A stretch of DNA of 64,000 bases from Aptenodytes patagonicus (Eukaryota; Chordata; Aves; Sphenisciformes; Spheniscidae), in assembly GCF_965638725.1 (NCBI RefSeq), contig NC_134950.1, positions 137,011,636 through 137,075,635 of the forward strand, given 5' to 3'. The first letter of the stretch is position 1. The number at the start of each line of letters is the position of its first letter. This document shows, one piece after another, positions 22,289 to 36,041 of this stretch. The notes below the pieces were generated by a model. The model did not search any database. It was not told the origin of the DNA and saw only the letters and a program-made list of their open reading frames with translations. The position numbers and the translations under genes are program-made.

Positions 22289-22859
22289 CAATCCTGAACT
22301 CATGGTTCTGTTCTGGTGAGGCCCACCATCAGCCCGTGCTGAGATACTATTTGGGTAATTAGGTTTGAGTGGGTTATTCATTTACCCTTAGATGTTTGCA
22401 GAGTAAAATGGAAATTTGTTTAATTTATTCCTTGATCATTTGATGAAAACCCAAAGTTTGAGAAAAATCCATTTTTGACCAGTTTTGCTGATTAATTCAT
22501 TTAATTAATCAAAATATTTTTAAAAAAATCAAATGCTGACTTCTGCAGAACTTTATTTTAGTGTTGGTAAAGGATCATGTTTAGCCTTCTTTTTGAGCCT
22601 GATTCATGGCCCACTGAAATTTATAGGGGCCATTCATTAACTATAATGAGCTTTGAAATGGGTCCCTTGTGAAATGGACTGCTCAGATGAGAACAGATGC
22701 AATCATCTTTGGATTTTTAAACTGTACAGCTTGGACTTGAATTGTTTGCCTTCACATCGAAGTGTGCTGACTTAGAAGAAGAGGTAATTGTAACCGTTAA
22801 ATGCATCTGCCTACTAACTTTTACTGATTGCTTCTCTATGAATGCCTCCTGCTACCAGA
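22289..22859. other. AT-rich intergenic DNA
   Basis: No gene or clear repeat is recognised. Contains AT-rich sequence with TTAATTAAT-type motifs at about 22,491-22,520. Confidence 0.45.
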
Positions 22860-23635
22860 TGCATAAATGGAATTCTGCAAGAGTTTGCCCTGATTGTGTA
22901 ATATTCAATATTTTCATTAATGACATAGAGGGGGAAAAGGGTATGCTTATTACATTTCCAGAGAATGTCAAGTCGAGAAAGACTGGAAGCTGGAGGACAG
23001 GACTAGAATTCAAAATGATCTTGACTAACCGGATAAATTGAAAAAATAGGGTGATACTCAAGAGGGGCATGCTCTAGGAACTAAACTCAGTGGGGAATGA
23101 CCAGTTGCACAAGTACAGGCTGTGGGCTAACCATGACAACTGACTAGGTGGCATTTTTATGGACATTATGGAAAGGAAGATATGAGTTTATGGTTGAATG
23201 AAACCTTGACACAAGTCAACAATGTCATGCTGTTGCAAAACACCCTCCTGAGATACACTAGGCAGGAATATAGATTACAAGACATGGCAAATAATCCTTC
23301 TGCTCTGCTCAGCACTGGGAATGCCTCAGCTAGAGTATGCTACGTGGCTTTGGGCAAAAGACTTCATGAAGGGTGTGTGCCAGCTGGAAAATGCCCAGCA
23401 GAAAACAATGACGATGATCAGCAAAGATGATTCAGGCTAGGTATCAGGGAAAAACAGTCCTTTTAACTTTAAGGAGAGTGAAGCAGAGAGTGCTGATGGT
23501 TAGGCATTGTCACCATTGGAAATCTTAAAGAACTATTTGAACAAGCATCTTTCATGAATGACACTGGTGTAACTGATCCTGCCTTGAGGATATACAGGGT
23601 GACCTTTCTGGGGCTCTTCCAGCCCTCTGGTTCAG
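22860..23635 (+). mobile_element. Old CR1 LINE fragment
   Basis: The fragment resembles the reverse-transcriptase C-terminal part and 3' end of a CR1 retrotransposon in + orientation. A broken frame contains FNIFINDIEGEKG, like the FINDL block of LINE reverse transcriptases. The 3' part reads like a degraded CR1 tail, with CTCTTCCAGCCCT near 23,617-23,629. Frame breaks are frequent and similarity to younger CR1 copies is low, so this is an old, inactive insertion. Ends are approximate. Confidence 0.65.
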
Positions 23636-26600
23636 GAAGGCTTATGGTGGGTCACTGGCTCTGGCAGAAGTCAGAAGAGTCACCTTGCTCACACCTGTGA
23701 GTTAGTGAATGGTTTCAGATTTGTCCAAGCTCATGTAAAAAAGAGAGGATTTCAAAACTTGAATCCATGGACCTGTTTTTATGCAGAAAGCCTGCCTGGT
23801 CTGTTCTTTCCCTGATGTAAAAGGTGGCCTGTTTCAGCCCCACTGTGACTATCAGCCTGGGAGCCCTGCTGTTGCCCAGCCATCAGGGCTTGCTTTTATT
23901 GCCACACTTTCTGGAAGGCTTCACACTTCTCAGTGACTGTTGCAGGTTTTTTGCAAAAAGAGCACTCCAGCTCCACTGGTCAAAGAGGACCAAACTTTTG
24001 GCTTATTTTCAGGTTTGACTCAGTCCATGTCTTGAGCAGATGCCCTATTTTGAGCTTAAGAGTTGATTTCTTTTGCTCTAGTTAGAGTACATGAGGGGTG
24101 AATGTAAGTTAAAATTGCATTGAGCATTCTCTTTGCACAAAATGGCATTAGCTTATTTGCCTACATTCCCATTATCTTGAGTAGCGCAGTTTCATGACTG
24201 TAATGGAAAAAAACAAGCTCATTATATTCAGCAATTCTTTTTCAGCTTATTCTCGATGATTGAGATGAATACTAGTCTTGAGGTACACTGTTAGAGACTG
24301 TCTCATATTCTTATATATTTCAGGCTGAATTCAGGGAAATGTTATTCAGTAGCTTTTCTTTGTATCGGAGATAAAACATATAAGAATCGGATTTTATGTG
24401 TTTGACTCAGGCTGCCTGAATAATTTTTGGCTTATGGAAAATAATCTTGATAAAGTTTCTGCATTCTTTATTAATTTCAAATGCTAATATCGTGAATATC
24501 TTCACTCTTCTATTTTAAAGCAATATGAATCAAGGGCATTTCATTCTATTTTATGCATTATACTTTGATATGCTGTATATCTATCCTTATCTGAGAAAGT
24601 TGAAGGTCTGCTTTAGGCACTCCACCTTCAAGTCTAATAAATCCTTTCAGTGAGATTACCCTGTGTTTATTCTAGGCTTTGCACACCACAGTATGAATTA
24701 GTTATGGTTCAGTAAATGCTTTTAGAAGATATATCTGCCCTAAACTCAGAAGTGGGCCACGTCTGGCATATGCTGTTTAGAAGCACCTCAGGTATCATTA
24801 CTTACTTATGTCAGCCAAACTTATTCTTCATTAAAAAACATACACAGATTATTTAGCCATAGAAGTTTTAAAGATCTTTAGTGCTTTGACAAATTTGAAA
24901 ATGTATTTCTAATTTCCTAAACCCATGATTGAGTCATAATTAGACTGATTAATAATAAAGCATTTAACACCCCCCCCCCCCCATGTAACTTCAATAATAC
25001 CATGGGTCACACAACATATGAAAAACAAAAACCCTACCATTTTCCAAACCATTGGCAAAGTCATGATCTTCATTGAGCTGGTGATGAATCCCTTAGTGCA
25101 TTGAGAGATTCAACATCACAAGAGATTGAAACTTAAGCACTTATGCAACCTGTTTTTCAGACAATTTATCCGGTTTGTCAAGAATATATGTTTTATTAAC
25201 ACTTCTTGAACTCTTGGTAAATGCTTGGTAGCTGTGGGATTATGTGCATCTCTGAGGGAGTCAGTAGTTTTCTATTACGGGTTGAGATTTCCTATTCTGG
25301 GCATCTAACTGCAGGATACTTGACCACAACCAGTGAACTGAGATTTCTTCCAGAAAATAAGCAGAAAGAAACTCTTAAGAAAACCATGAAACTTTCGTGT
25401 TGCTATATGCTGAAAATTGACTGATAAAAATGGTAAAAAACTCTTTTCCTTTCTAATTCTCCTTTAAAGAAGCCCAATTTAGCCTTGAGGTTGTGCACCT
25501 ACACTTACTCCATGTTACCACAACGTGTGCCAACCACATTGCCAATTAAACTATAATTTATCTACAAATGTGACAAAGAAAATACAGACATTTCATTAGT
25601 CACAAACCTCAAGCTTCTCTGCAAAATGTGACCCTCAGGACAAATATTTTTTGTCATATTTGCTCCTTATTAGCATTTTTCTGTCAGTTGGTCTTAAGGT
25701 ACTTTACGGGTGGAGGTAGCTAGCAGTAATACATATTTACACAAAGAGAAATTGAAGCATAGGAAGCAAACATTTAGGGTGCCCAGGGACAGACAATTCA
25801 GGAGCAGAACACATCTCTGAAAGGGATCTGTAGCAGTTTAAATTGGGACTGGAAATGATTAAAGGACTAAATACAAACTTAAATCTGCGCTGAGCTAAGA
25901 GGTCTGAAACCAGAACAAAATATTTTACAAATTTTAATTTGTTTAATTTGAGCTTCCAGATCAGGTCCATCACTATAGTCCTTAGCACCAAGAGTTCAGT
26001 TTAATGATTTAAACTACCTCTTACAAAAATTAACATAAAACCTAGAACAACAATTTAAGATTATACAGCTAATTAATTACATCTGTCACTGTTAGCTTCA
26101 AGGGAGTCTGCTCAATTGCATATTTTATGGAGTCGGAAAAGAGGGGGTAAGCACTTGAGTGAAAAGCTGAAAAATTATCTGCAGCCCACATTCATATTCA
26201 GTTCAATATAAAAAGCATGTATTTATTCTCTGAAGGCAAGAATACTGATCAGGTTAAAAGACTGCTAGTCCTAAATAGAACTTATGTACTAGGAAAAAAA
26301 AAAGGCTGTAATACCACCAGGTCAGGCAACACCCTTTTGATACTAACTGCTCTTTTTTTTTTCCTCGTGACAGCTCATTTCTAAAGAAGACCTCAAGCTA
26401 CTGATGTTTTATGGCAGTGTTTGTGCACTTACTAAATTAAAATATGCTTCATGTCTTGCCATCACTGCTGGTGAATTCTTATTATTTTTCCATTGATAAC
26501 AACAAGAAGAATAACTGTGCTCTGTGCTGGTGATGGCTGGTAAGTGATCGTAATGCAGGCCCTTCCATTCTGGGCACGGACTAGGGCTTGTCCCACCACC

Positions 26601-29600
26601 TGAAGAAAAATAAGAAAAGTTATAATGTGTCTACATGGTCAGGCAAGAAGTGAAATAGGTTTGAAAGCCTCTGAAAAGCAGCTCTGAATATGCAAATTTA
26701 GGCAAATTAAGACTGATAAATCTATTTCTGCAAGTCTGCAAAGCATCTCTGTAAAGTCTCTGTCATTGACTAGATAAGGAAATAACGTGCTTTTGCAGGT
26801 CTGCTTCTCTAGGATAGGTTGCATCCATTCGGCGTCTTAGTATAATGCCTCTCACATGTGATAACTCTTTGCTGGCAAAATCTGGCACTTTGTTGACAAT
26901 ACCCTTCCACCACGGGGATGGGGAGAGCACAGGCTTCTTCATGAAGTTGAGACTAATGAGCTAAATCAGTTATGAGTTTGTTCATATGATCAATGTCTAA
27001 CCCAAATAAAATTGAGGTGTACAGAGCACTGAGTGGGCACAAAACAATGCCAAACTAGGCGATGATAGTCCTTTATATGTTAGGATATATTGCAAAATAG
27101 CAAACAGGTCCCCTTGCTCTTTCCCTTAAGGTTAAGCAGCTGTGTCATCTCTGTGCTGCAACTTCATCAATTATGTCTTGTGAACATCAGGTCTGAACTT
27201 TTCTGTTGCGGGCAAAACCTGAAGGGTTTGTCTAGCTGGAGAAATTTACTGCCAGAACTATAACTGCCTTCACGGACACACTTATTCCTTCCATCCCCAT
27301 GGGGAATTACAGCAGTATAGTTAAGCTGGTAAATTTTCCTATGGAGACAGGTCCAGACAACTCAAGAAACACTGCTAAATCAAAGATTTCTCCAGGGGGA
27401 GTAGTATACGTACATACTTTCGTCAGGTTTTGGTCATACCTACACTCACAACAAACAAGTTTAAGACACAGCTACCTGCAGTTGTGTTACAAGGAGGTTT
27501 TTTCCTGCCATATTCTGCCAGGACTCATTCATCCTGTAAACCACAGCCCAGTTTTGTGCAGCGTGGCCGTCTGTGACCCTGGGCTCAATTTTGTGAGGCA
27601 AAAACCCCTTAGGGGAATATCTACAAATCTTTTTGCTCCCAGAAAACCCAAGTCTATACTGGGAATAGTGCAGTAAAGTTGGTGGAAGTGCAGCATAAAA
27701 TATGGGTAGTTATCTACCGAGAGATATTTTACCTCTTCTGCAGGAATAGGACTAGAGTCTGGTGGTTAATCCCATACTGCTGTTTTTGTAGCTTAGATGG
27801 GCGTTGGAGAAATAGTTGTGTATTTTTTTACACTACATAAGTACTGAGAGAGTAACATGAGACCAGCAGCAGAAGATGCATGAAAATGACTTTTTATATC
27901 CCACTTACTTTTAAATATATTCTCAGGGGTGACAACCGATCTCACTGAAAGCCACAGGAATTTTTTGGTTTAGGGTCTCTTGCAAAATATAAGAAGGTAT
28001 ATGAAGTACCCATAGGCCCATGTGTCATCAGAAACTATTAATAAAGTGCTACTCAATGGGAATTTAGGGCATAAGTATCTTGACTAGAACAGGGCTGTCT
28101 GCTCAGGAATAGTCTTTCAAATATCACAGTTGGGCCACACACTAATGCGCGCCTTGCTCTGAGTCACCTGCTCATATGAAGATCAGAAATCCTTGGGCCA
28201 GATACCTGCAATTGCATGCTTCATCTGGCTCTCAGGGTGCTAACTACTGAAATCACCTTCTAGGTCTTCTCAGTGCTAAGGAAACTCATGACTGCCTATC
28301 CCTCTGTGTTGGTTTTACCGGCTTTTGCTGGATTTTAAATGCTTTTGGCATGCACCAGTTTTACCATACTTTTAAGATTTTAATACCTGTCTTAGTTCAA
28401 ACAAACAAAACCAAAATACTCAGAAAACCCCCAAAATCCCAACAGTCTCCCCTCTATGTTTTCTGAAAAAAAAGAGCTTGTACAATATGATTTGTACCCA
28501 AGATTTATTTGAACAATTGTAATGTCACTGGATAGTGGATGTATCCAGCTAAATTCTAAAACATAAAAAAATACTACTGTGAAAGAAGGTAGTGAAATAG
28601 CTACTTGTATTAAAATGGCAGTTAACAGGCTTCAACAAGGTCTACGGTGGTTTTAAAAAATTCCTGAGCACTTAGTTTCATCAGTTCATAACAACATCTT
28701 GGGCTTTGGTTTTCTTTTATGAGGATGGCTGTAATTTCTCTCCAATCAAGGAAATTGGTAGAGGGGTTAAAAGACAGTAAAGAATTACCAATTTCAGAAA
28801 TATTTCCTGGTTGTGTAAGACAAATTAGACATCTGGCAAAGTTAAACACACAAAATTACAATAAAATAGAAACTAAGGGCTAAAAGAGAGTTCAGAATTT
28901 TGAAACCTAAGCATTTAAAAGCCGAAAGGGAAGAACTAACAAACTCAGGAAACTATTTTCAAACTGAAGTAAGCATAGAACTTGCACCAAGACCCTGCAT
29001 TCACCCTGCAGAGTATTAGTTGAACGTGTTTCTGAGCAAGCAGCTGAGGTAATAACCCAACATAGTGGTGTACAGTGGGGTAACATAAGAAACTTGAGGA
29101 CCAGTTGTTACCCATTTTGTACTTCCACTGTGGCAAGGGCACAAGTCTGAGCTTCCATCTGGAGTATCCACACTGGATCAAATCTTTCCCCCTTTCTTGC
29201 ACATTACTAAGGAACTCTGTACATTTTTACACAAGACCACAAGATTTATCTTTCCTGAGAGCTTTGCAGTGAAAAATCACAGCTTTTTTTTGCTTTTCCT
29301 TGGAGAAGACAGGGAAGGGTGGATGTTGAACAGCAGCTGTCTCTGTTGGCTGCCATAGAGGCTGTCTCTGTGGCTGCCAAGCAGACCTGGTGTGATAATT
29401 GATTTTCCTTGTTGGGTAACAGCAATAGGAAATGCCGGCACAGTCCTGGTACATCCCCCAGTGAAGTGGAACAGTGACAAGGACAGGAGGGTACACTGGA
29501 TGAGAGGATGTGACCAACTCAAGGGGTCGAAGGAGGTTTCTAAAACCCAAAGCTCTGGCAGCTGCTGAAGTCGAACCACCTTTTACTAAGACTTCATCAT

Positions 29601-32409
29601 CCTCCCTGATACAGAGGCTGAAGGCAGCATTTCATTCCCACTTATATCAACTGGAATTATTCCTCAGTAAAATTGGACTGGCAGCGACATGATGACAGTT
29701 TATCTGTCTTATCTGATGCAAACTGATATAGCTCAATTGGCCTCAATGGAGTCATGCTGAAGCAGAGCAAAATAGCAGCTTTCTTCCTCTTAGTTTGCAA
29801 CTTGCTGATACTCATTTTTAAGCTAGATAAGGAAAACTGCATCCTGTTTTCTTACATATTAGCAATATTAAACTTCACTAGGTTAGTAATAAGTAACAGT
29901 AGTAATCATCCTCCCTGTAAACCCCTCAAGACTGGACAGTAGTTCTCTTTCTACAGCTGTGGCACTAGTTAGGTAAATCAAAATGAAATCATCAGTACAG
30001 CAAATTGTAGTTTTAACACTTGCTCTTCCATAGGGCAAATTAAAAGAAGTGCTTTTCCCTCATCTGCAGGTGTCAACAAATGCTAATATGTCAAATTTCA
30101 ATTTCAAGGGACAAGCTTTCTAGGACAGGGATGTCTAAGTGAGATGGATGCACAAAAGAAATGTCACAGAGCTCTAAACTTCCATCAAATGTGTCCTTTG
30201 AGATGTGAACGACAATGCTTACATGCTACTTATGTTCTGAAAACTAATAAATCCATTTAGACATTTGCCTTAGAACGCTCACGTCAGATTAAGAATCTAT
30301 TGCAGACATATGCTTTTAGACAGCTCCGCCATACTCAGTTGCCCTGAAGTATTACGTTCACCAAAACATTTCTGCAATGTCCTTGAAATGCTGGTGTGGG
30401 TGTAATGGTGACTAACGATTCTGAATAACCCTTACTAGCTGTTCTTCAGTTTTATTCTACTATAATCAGTCTTTAATTTTAGGTCTGAAGCTGTATTCTT
30501 AATGCTTCCAGGAAAAGAATTTGTTCAACATTTGCATGGAAAATGATGGCAAAATTTGACCATATATGTCTCCATGTAGGGGAATGTGTGATGTCCTTCC
30601 GGAGCTAAACAATTTTAAGACACTCAGACACAACGCAATTATATAGCTACACCAGCCTTTCGGCTCTGAAACTCTTATGATTTAAATACCACACTACTCA
30701 TTTGTGGTCTGAGTGCCCGTCCTCTATGATCCCTTGAAAATCATACCAAGACACAGTGACTCTGCTATCTTTTTATATAATGTAGTATTATCAGGTCTTC
30801 TAGTCACCAATAAAACTGCAGTATGAGGGAGGATGGTATACACTAAGTATAATTAAAACACCCACTGCAGTTAAGTCATGTTTGTTCTGAACTTTATTTT
30901 TATAGGTTATGAACTTATTATGAAAAAGATCACATTTTCTGGTTGTCAAAGGCCGCAGTGGGATACAGCCTTTTTTTTGCTAGGTTGTTCTAGCTTTATG
31001 TTGCTGATTTCTGCAACATCGAGAACTTTTTACACCACATACATGAAAAAAAATCATCTTGGAAACCACCATTTTTCATCATCAGACTCTTAATAGCAAA
31101 GTTCATGGCATGTCTAGAAAACTGGATTTTTTTGTTCTGCCTGATAGTAGATCTTGGAATAGTCCTTATTTCATCTGATTTTCTATAGTTAAAGAATTGA
31201 TGTGAAAAATGCAAATTTTCAGTAATGGGAGGCAAACACAGTATTGCTTTAAAAGGATTACCAGGTGTAGTGCAGTTACTTTTGGGAATTAAATAAAAAG
31301 GGAGATAGAGAAATAAGCAGGGCATCTCACAGTAATGCGAGAAAAATAAATAAAAGGTGCTCTCCTGCATGGTTTCTGACTGTGTATCAAATATTTTTTT
31401 CTCTCAGACAACTTCTCTGCAGATTCTGCCTCTTGTCAGTGACTGAAACAACAGTGACGACTTGTTCCTGCACTAACCCGATACGAAGTAAGAAGGCATC
31501 GAGTCCAGTCTCTGAGACACTGAGCTCTGAAGCAGACCTGCAGAACAATGCTGTTTTGGGATAGTGACCGAAGTTTCAAAACAAATTTAGTTTTTAGACT
31601 GTGTGCAGTACAAAATCAAGGCCTTCCACTAAAAATATAGCTGAGCAGATAGGACTAGAAAAAAACAATAATGCTTAATACTTAATTTTACTCTCTAACC
31701 TCTTCAAATGAGGCAAAGCAGGGAAATGAGTCTTCTACACTCCAAGCAGTTTCCTTATTTTCCAGCTAAAGTGCCACTTATTCCTTTTGTATCCTGATAA
31801 AAGTTTAATGAAAACTGACACATTTTGACAGAATAATATATTTTGGCAAAAAACACTCCTATATTTTTAAAAAGGAAACATAAAATGATCTCGCTAAAAC
31901 GCGCCTTCAAAGAGAATTCAGAAAACAGAAATGTTTAAATTTTCTTTGTTCCTTTGTCTTGCTTATGTTTTTGAAGGTGCAGGAGGTAAGGGGATTATTT
32001 TGCTTTTTCAAACAACATACAGAAAGGCAAGCTCATCTATCAAGCAAACAGCTAAACTTGCCTCACTGCCAGCCAGTATGGAAGTTGGCACTGTGTAGGT
32101 TTAAACAGACTAAAGATATCAGAGATATTTCATACCCAACTGTCCTCCTACAGATGAAAGCAACGTTGCAGTGTAGCCCTTCTCCATATATGCCTTGTGT
32201 TATGTGAAGCCCATTCAATATATGTACTAAATCAATCTACTGTCTTAACTCAGCTTCCCAGCAAGCATCGGGTGCTGTGCTGTTTGTGAACACTATAAGT
32301 AGTGTTATTTGAATGTCTGACTTAGAAACCACTCTACAGTGGTCTGATTTATGCTTTAGAACTCTGTTTCTGCATCTTTTCCCATTTTCCAGGAGCAAAT
32401 TTAATCTAA
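23636..32409. other. AT-rich intergenic DNA
   Basis: No gene, RNA gene or clear transposon is recognised over this stretch. Minor items are a C-run at about 24,969-24,982, an A-run at about 26,294-26,304 and an A/C-rich stretch at about 28,400-28,450. Open frames are short (mostly under 125 codons) and show no known domain. It could include unrecognised 3' introns of the decayed minus-strand ABCB gene or be plain gene desert. Confidence 0.45.
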
Positions 32410-32800
32410 CATTATGCTAAAATGCTGTTGGGGATGCCAAAACTGAACACTGCACTCCAGGAGTGGCCTTACAAGTGCTGTATAGATTTTCTTCAGCTGG
32501 TGCAGTACTGTAAATAATGCCCAGCACATGGTTAGCCTTCATCACTGCAAGGTCATACCGCCCAACTTACCGTCCACCAGGATCCCCAGGTCCTTCTCTG
32601 CAAAGTTGGTTCCCAGCCAGTCAGCTCCCAAACTGTCCTGCTACACGGCATTACTTTGTCCCAGGTACAGGGTCCTCATGAGAGGTTTCTGTCAGCCCAT
32701 TTCTTCAGCCTACCTAGATCCCTCTGAATGGCAGCCCTATTGTCCAGCGTATTGATCCTTCTTCCGGTTTTATGTCGTCTGAAAACTTGTTAAGTTGTTA
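32410..32800 (-). mobile_element. CR1 LINE fragment, antisense
   Basis: Read on the + strand, this matches the familiar antisense CR1 pattern: a CTGAACACTGCACTCCAGGA block, then GTCCACCAGGATCCCCAGGT, then CCTAGATCCCTCTGAATGGC and TTTTATGTCGTCTGAAAACT. The source element is therefore on the minus strand. It covers part of the CR1 coding region and lacks the 3' end. Frames are broken, so it is inactive. Boundaries are approximate. Confidence 0.75.
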
Positions 32801-35469
32801 TGAGGACATTTTAAAGCTGGATATCTAAGTGGAAATACAGTAAAAGACATTGGCAAAGCTCAAACAGATTCAAGTGACATATGAAACAATATTTTCCAGA
32901 ATATTGGTTTCCAGAGAATAGCCCAGATTAAAATATTTTTGTCACTGGAGAAAGGGACAGCAGCTGTCAGTCTGAAGTGCTGTAGCATAGCTATCCCTGG
33001 TATTTGATAGACTGCTGTTTCTCAACATCCTCGTATCTCCCGGAGAGAGAAAAAAAAAAAAAAAATCTATCCTTACAGTTATCCATCTCTTACAAGACAA
33101 ACATGGAAAGGTAAGGGCAGATGCTCTGAACAGTAATTTTTCTGGCAAATGAGGGACTCTTTGGGTCTGCTGCGTTGAAGAGCCAGGGAGCTGGAGAGGG
33201 AGGCCCCAGTGAGGCTAGCCAGGGACATTAGGGACAGTCATTGCCCCAGGACCATGAGGGCAGCCTCCCCTCCTTGGCTGGTGCGGGCACAGTGCCTGGG
33301 GCTCCCAGGAGCTGCTCCATCCTGCAGCCACGCCAGTCAGAGAGCTGCTGAAACTTCCCCCAAACTAGTTTGCAGCCTAGATTTTGCCTTTGTGATGCTC
33401 TGGCTGTCCCTGCACCAGGACTGTTGGGAGGTAAGATGGCAGGGGAAGGGGACGGGGTGGTGAGACCCGGAAAGCCAGGTGAATCTATGGGGAGTGCGGG
33501 GTGGGGGCGGACAGGAAGCCATGGGGTTGATTTGGTCAGTAGTGGTGAAAGGTCCCCCATGACAATGGCCCAGATTGGCAGATGGCTGGGGTGCCTGAGG
33601 CTCGGGGTTACACTGGCGCCAGCATGGGTCTTGGCAAGGCTGCCTCTTCCTTTGATGGAAAAAAGGAGAAACAAAGTTATTTCTTAGCCTTTCTCCTTTT
33701 AAAACAACATTACCAATACCAGTGGACTGACTCCCAAGGCAAATGAGGGCAAAAAGTGAATATTCATTTTAATAGTCAGCTACTAAAAATGCATCCCTGT
33801 TCACCAGTGGCCTCTCTCTTGCCTTGTGCTGATCTGCTGTGCTCTGCCCACTGATGTAATTCTCTTCCCTGGCTCTGGGTGGTCGTATTACTCCAATATA
33901 CATTTCTGTCTGGAACAACTACGTTTAGCACTTAAACATTTTTAATATGGCAAACTTCTCTGCCAGACACTCCCCCTCTTGGGGAGCTATTTAAAACTTT
34001 TGATCATCTGCCCTTCAGATCTGTCTCACCTACATTGCCAATATCTTCCCAGATATTACTAGCGTATATGATTAGGCACAACAAGAGTAAATACAGTTTA
34101 TTGCCAGCAGTATGACACCAGAATCAGACAGGATCCAAAAATCTGTCATCCACAGAAAAGCTTTGGATCAAAATGCAGACCATGCCTAGACTTTTCATTT
34201 TTAAGTAAAAAAAAGAATCTTTCTACATATTTTACTAATTACCACAAAATAAAAAGTGCTAAGGGAACAGGAAGGATGCCTGAAGAGGGGATAAATAAAC
34301 ACTGACAAGCTGAGAAATATTTTTTAGGCAGTTTCAATTTAACTGTAAAATTCTTAGCAAGGCACGCTTCATATTCTCCCCAAAAAGGTTCAAAACGTTT
34401 CCTCCAGGCTCCAATTTACTCATGTGCTTGACACACTGTGGTCTCAGAGTCCTCCTGGGTGTGTCTTGCATTTTGGGTGTGCAAATATACCAGGCACATG
34501 GTTGTGGTGAGTGTAAGAGTTCTAGCCAGTCTTCACGCTGCAAAGATCAATCAGGTCTTGACATGCTGCTTCTATATCTGCCACACGTATTGGGATGTGC
34601 ATGTCCTTGGAGGCAGGAATCAGATATCGGTGACTTGGTCATTTCCCAGGGTCTCAGTCCTGTAATAAAATTTTGTGGTAGGTCCTGGGCAAAGCCTCAC
34701 TGATCTGGCTCAAACAGACCCCCGGGTCCAATTAAAAATGAGAGGAAACATCCTAAGAACAACTCTCTGTGTTGCAAGCTCTCCATGGCAAGTCTCGGCA
34801 TTTGTCACAAAAGGCTGTTGCTGAAATTGGGGCTGAAGTGTTTTGAGAGAGTCTCTGGTGTTTTAAAGAATACAGATGTAAACCAGAATTTATTTCCTTC
34901 TTCTCAGAAGGTGATTTATCTTCATGACAGTGAAATATTCTCCAGGATATGAAAGAAGGTGTAAATCTGCATGCTCTTAATAAACACATTTATGTTTATT
35001 AATTTATAAAACTTGCATGAAAATACCCTTCACAGTCTCACATGAACAATTAGATACACCCTCAACTGGAATCCTGCAGTACAGGGGAAATGCAGAAAAT
35101 CCAGACTGAATCCTTAACAGGACCCAGCTATCTCAGCTCTGTTTTAAGGATTTCTGCAATACCCACTACTTATAAACATAAATAAATTGTAAAACCTCAA
35201 CATCCTCTCTGTTTGGAGAGGCAGGGAGTTCTGCAAATGGGACAGTTTCACTTGTGGATGTGCTCCATATACGCGGAAAAATCCTGTGCACAGTAAAGGG
35301 CACCACACACAGACTGCACACGTACGTGGAAATACACATAATACTGCTTAATGCGACACCTTTCCCACTGGTCTCACCAGGGGACCTGTATAAGAAGCGA
35401 TGAATTATCATCCAGGTGCAGTTACAGGCAAATGACCGGTTGGTGAAAACTTCTAAATATGTATATTTT
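32801..35469. other. Intergenic DNA with a GC-richer patch
   Basis: No gene is recognised. A GC-richer, CpG-poor patch lies at about 33,170-33,650 and generates overlapping open frames on both strands (about 105-148 codons) with no known domain. An A-run lies at about 33,050-33,065. The rest is ordinary AT-rich DNA. Confidence 0.45.
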
Positions 35470-36041
35470 TAGTACAGAGTGTCCACCACTGCAGATCCGC
35501 TCTGGTGAGACCCCACCTGGAGTTGTGCATCCAGTTCTGGAGTCCTCAGCACAGGAAAGACATGGACCTGCTGGAGCGGGTCCAGAGGAGGGCCACAAAA
35601 ATGATTGGAGGGGTGGTACATCTCTCCTATGAAGAAAGGCTGAGAGAGTTGGGGTTGTTCAGACCGGTCAAGAGAAGGCTCTGGGGAGACCTTATTGCGG
35701 TCTTTCAATACTTAAATGGGGCTTAATAAAAAAGATGGGGACAGACTTTTTAGTAGGGCCTGTTGATAGGACAAGGGGTAAGGGTTTTAAACTAAAAGAG
35801 GGTAGATTCAGACTAGATATAAGGAAGAATTTTTTTACACTGAGGGTGGTGAAACGCTGGAATAGGTTGCCCAGAGAGGTGGTAGATGCCCCATCCCTGG
35901 AAACATTCCAGGTCAGGTTGGACGGGGCTCTGAGCAACCTGATCTAGTAGAAGATGTCCCTGCCCACAGCAGGGGGGTTGGACTAGATGACCTTTAGAGG
36001 TCCCTTCCAACCCAAACTTTTCTGATTCTATTATTCTATAA
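35470..36041 (+). mobile_element. CR1 LINE 3' end (relatively young copy)
   Basis: This is a clear avian CR1 tail in sense orientation. The first 250 bp encode the C-terminal part of the reverse transcriptase with typical blocks [33 protein letters not shown] and [11 protein letters not shown], ending at TAA. The 3' UTR follows, with GGTTGCCCAGAGAGGTGGTA and GGTCCCTTCCAACCC, and the short tail GATTCTATTATTCTAT at 36,025-36,040. It is 5'-truncated, as most CR1 copies are. The frame is open through the RT end, so it is younger than the other CR1 pieces here. It cannot move on its own. Confidence 0.93.

Noticed and set aside
32410..32755. Open frame in the antisense CR1 piece considered as a gene
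   Set aside because: The DNA matches the antisense of a CR1 retrotransposon; the frame is incidental.
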